7,022 nucleotides of DNA from Pseudomonadota bacterium (lineage in GTDB: Bacteria; Myxococcota_A; UBA796; SXON01). Under the pieces are notes generated by a model. The model was not told the origin of the DNA. It made no database searches and saw only the letters and a list, made by a program, of their open reading frames with translations. A program made the translations under genes and the position numbers. The stretch spans positions 1-7,022 of the forward strand of contig SXOM01000461.1 in assembly GCA_005776735.1 (NCBI GenBank), read 5' to 3'. Positions 6,010 through 7,022 of the stretch are shown here, in pieces; position 1 is the stretch's first letter, and every line of letters starts with the position of its first letter.

Positions 6010-6642
6010 ATGCCCGTCCGCGCCGCCACCGAGCGGTTCCTCGCTCGCGATGAACCCCTCCTGGCCCAGGCGGTCGAACCGGCCGCCGGACCAGAGCTCC
6101 CCGACGACGCCATCGCGGAGCTGGTGGGGCTGCGCCACGGGCGTCCGATCCACCATTCGCCCCACACCCTCGCGCTCGCCGCGTATGCGTTCGCCGACGG
6201 GATGGGCGCCACGCGCGCGGAGGTGTCGAGCCTGTTCGCGGTCACGTCGGGCCTCATCGAAGCCTGCGTGCTCTACCCCCCGGCCGCCGTGATCCCCGTC
6301 GCGATCGTCGAGCCCGGCTGGAACCTCGACCGCGTACACATGGCGGTGATGGCCTGCATGTTCATCGAAGCTCGGGGGTCGCCCGCCGCGGCGCGTCTGC
6401 GCCGTTCACCGTGGGTCGACGGGTACGACCGCCGGGATGCACTGGCCTACCCGCCCGCGATCCATCGGGAGGCCGACGCAGCCGCAGAGGCCGGCGCCGA
6501 CGTGTGGTGGCGCAGGACCCGGGGTTGCAGCACCGTCTACCGCACCGGCTCGCGCGACGCCGCCCGGACGAAGGCCGCGCGACTGGCACACCTCGACGCG
6601 CTGATGCGATCGTTGGCAGGCGGCGCCGAGGCCCCCCATTAG
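6010..6642 (+). CDS. Hypothetical protein, family not recognised
   Basis: A 210-residue protein from ATG 6010. The frame is open from GTG 5968, but the extra 14 residues look unconvincing and ATG 6010 is preferred, although neither start has a ribosome site. The composition is Ala/Arg-rich and mostly helical by appearance. No signal peptide is seen. A helical stretch at about 52-90 (PHTLALAAYAFADG, then ATRAEVSSLFAVTSGLIEACVLYPP) precedes a moderately hydrophobic segment and EPGWNLDRVHMAVMACMFIEARGSP at about 101-125. A Trp-rich part follows (SPWVDGYDRRD, then DVWWRRTRGCSTVYRTGSRD), and then a basic C-terminal helix. No catalytic motif can be named. Codons are as GC-rich at third positions as in its neighbours, supporting a real gene. 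Its TAG stop overlaps the only possible start of the flavoprotein fragment that follows, suggesting an original operon. Confidence 0.7.
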   Translation: MPVRAATERFLARDEPLLAQAVEPAAGPELPDDAIAELVGLRHGRPIHHSPHTLALAAYAFADGMGATRAEVSSLFAVTSGLIEACVLYPPAAVIPVAIVEPGWNLDRVHMAVMACMFIEARGSPAAARLRRSPWVDGYDRRDALAYPPAIHREADAAAEAGADVWWRRTRGCSTVYRTGSRDAARTKAARLAHLDALMRSLAGGAEAPH

Positions 6643-7022
6643 CCAACGTTGGGCCATCATCGGCGGGGGCACCGCGGGCCCTGCGGCGGCTACGCTACTC
6701 GCGCGGGCGGGTCACGCCGTCGTGCTCTACGAGCGGGTGGCCCATCCGGAGCCGGTGGGCGCGGGCAGGACGCGGCGACCCGGGGCGCGGGTCGGCGTCT
6801 TCGATCGGGGGGGGACGCACGGCGAGGCGTTGGATGGAAGGAGGTCACCCCCGGGTCCTGCCGGGCCGGGGGAAATTGGCGTTCGCTCCCCCGCCAGTTC
6901 GCCGCAAGCGGCGAACCGGCGCTCCGCTCAGCCAATTCCCCCCGACCCGTCACCCGCCGCGTCACCGAGCCGGCCAGCCGGGGGCGGCGTTTGGCACAAC
7001 GGGGGGACGCCGAACCGCGAGG
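6638..7022 (+). pseudogene. FAD-dependent monooxygenase N-terminal fragment, probably decayed
   Basis: In this frame the opening residues RWAIIGGGTAGPAAATLLAR, then AGHAVVLYERVAHPEPVGAG, are the classic Rossmann FAD-binding start of class A flavin monooxygenases. GGGTAG is the dinucleotide loop (residues 9-14) and E32 is the acidic residue that ends strand 2. Recognisable sequence ends at 6766; family members normally continue GAG-LLLQP. The frame stays open to the window edge, but from about 6838 codon choice looks non-coding and it crosses a palindrome. A short GARVGVFDRGG stretch just after the break might be a later part of the domain joined by an in-frame deletion. No ATG, GTG, TTG or CTG start exists between the in-frame stop at 6602 and the FAD loop; only ATT 6638 is available, overlapping the previous stop. 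It is either a pseudogene or an ATT-started gene disrupted here. Confidence 0.55.
6862..6949. repeat. 88-bp imperfect palindromic element (REP/MITE-like)
   Basis: The 19-nt outer arms at 6862-6880 and 6931-6949 pair at 17 of 19 positions; their core is GGGGGAAATTGGC against GCCAATTCCCCCC. The centre is a second strong stem: CGCC-a-GTTCGCCG (6892-6904) pairs with CGGCGAAC-c-GGCG (6909-6921) around a CAAG loop. The two stems are separated by short unpaired arms, GTTCGCTCCCC and CTCCGCTCA. The AT core AAATTGG stands out in this GC-rich DNA. No transposase is present. It lies where the flavoprotein reading frame stops making sense. Confidence 0.7.

Noticed and set aside
5022..6053. Plus-strand open frame of 343 codons
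   Set aside because: It is antisense to the copper monooxygenase, whose ligand motifs prove the minus strand is coding.
6838..6845. Strong Shine-Dalgarno-like AAGGAGGT
   Set aside because: No ATG, GTG or TTG lies at a workable distance downstream, and no coding frame begins there.
6690..6965. Minus-strand 91-codon frame over the window's right end
   Set aside because: It consists of reverse translation through the 88-bp palindrome and the flavoprotein remnant; no domain or start signal supports it.
6992..7005. TTGGCAC as a possible sigma-54 -24 element
   Set aside because: The required GC-containing -12 element is absent; the following bases are a G-run.

Overview
This very GC-rich window is packed with compact genes whose surface proteins carry MopE-type calcium-binding repeats, FG-GAP blades, thrombospondin type-3 repeats and ricin-like lectin domains. 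A peptidylglycine-monooxygenase-like copper enzyme is also present. That mix is typical of Myxococcota and related deltaproteobacterial lineages; the assignment is inferred from protein style, with no marker gene in the window.

Layout from left to right. (1) 1-111 is a repeat-rich GC leader. (2) 112-1191 (+) encodes a protein resembling the PGN_0703 family of putative restriction endonucleases, with a visible D...ExK site. (3) A hairpin at 1202-1231 separates it from a two-gene minus-strand operon. The operon's upstream gene (1729-3351) is a MopE/FG-GAP lipoprotein. Its downstream gene (1225-1719) is a membrane-anchored NTF2-like protein. (4) A 65-bp divergent promoter region leads to 3417-4895 (+), a secreted lipoprotein with a TSP3 segment and a C-terminal beta-trefoil. 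(5) Only 9 bp away and convergent is 4905-5843 (-), a short copper monooxygenase that keeps recognisable counterparts of all six PHM/DBH metal ligands. (6) 5844-6009 is intergenic DNA dominated by a near-perfect GC palindrome. (7) 6010-6642 (+) is a protein I do not recognise. (8) 6638-7022 holds the N-terminal FAD-binding part of a flavin monooxygenase with no normal start codon. Its recognisable sequence stops after about 43 residues and is followed by an 88-bp imperfect palindrome, so it is probably a decayed gene or a repeat insertion.

The three central secreted proteins (3351, 3417 and 5843 starts) form an envelope-facing set: an adhesion or scaffold-like beta-propeller, a lectin-like protein and a copper oxygenase. 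All three begin with unusually short hydrophobic leaders ending in a Cys. Whether they cooperate cannot be told from sequence. No defence island, CRISPR array, transposase, tRNA or rRNA is visible. The most notable items are the copper monooxygenase, the mini-leaders, the two palindromic intergenic elements, and a shared sequence block about 42 nt upstream of two of the genes.
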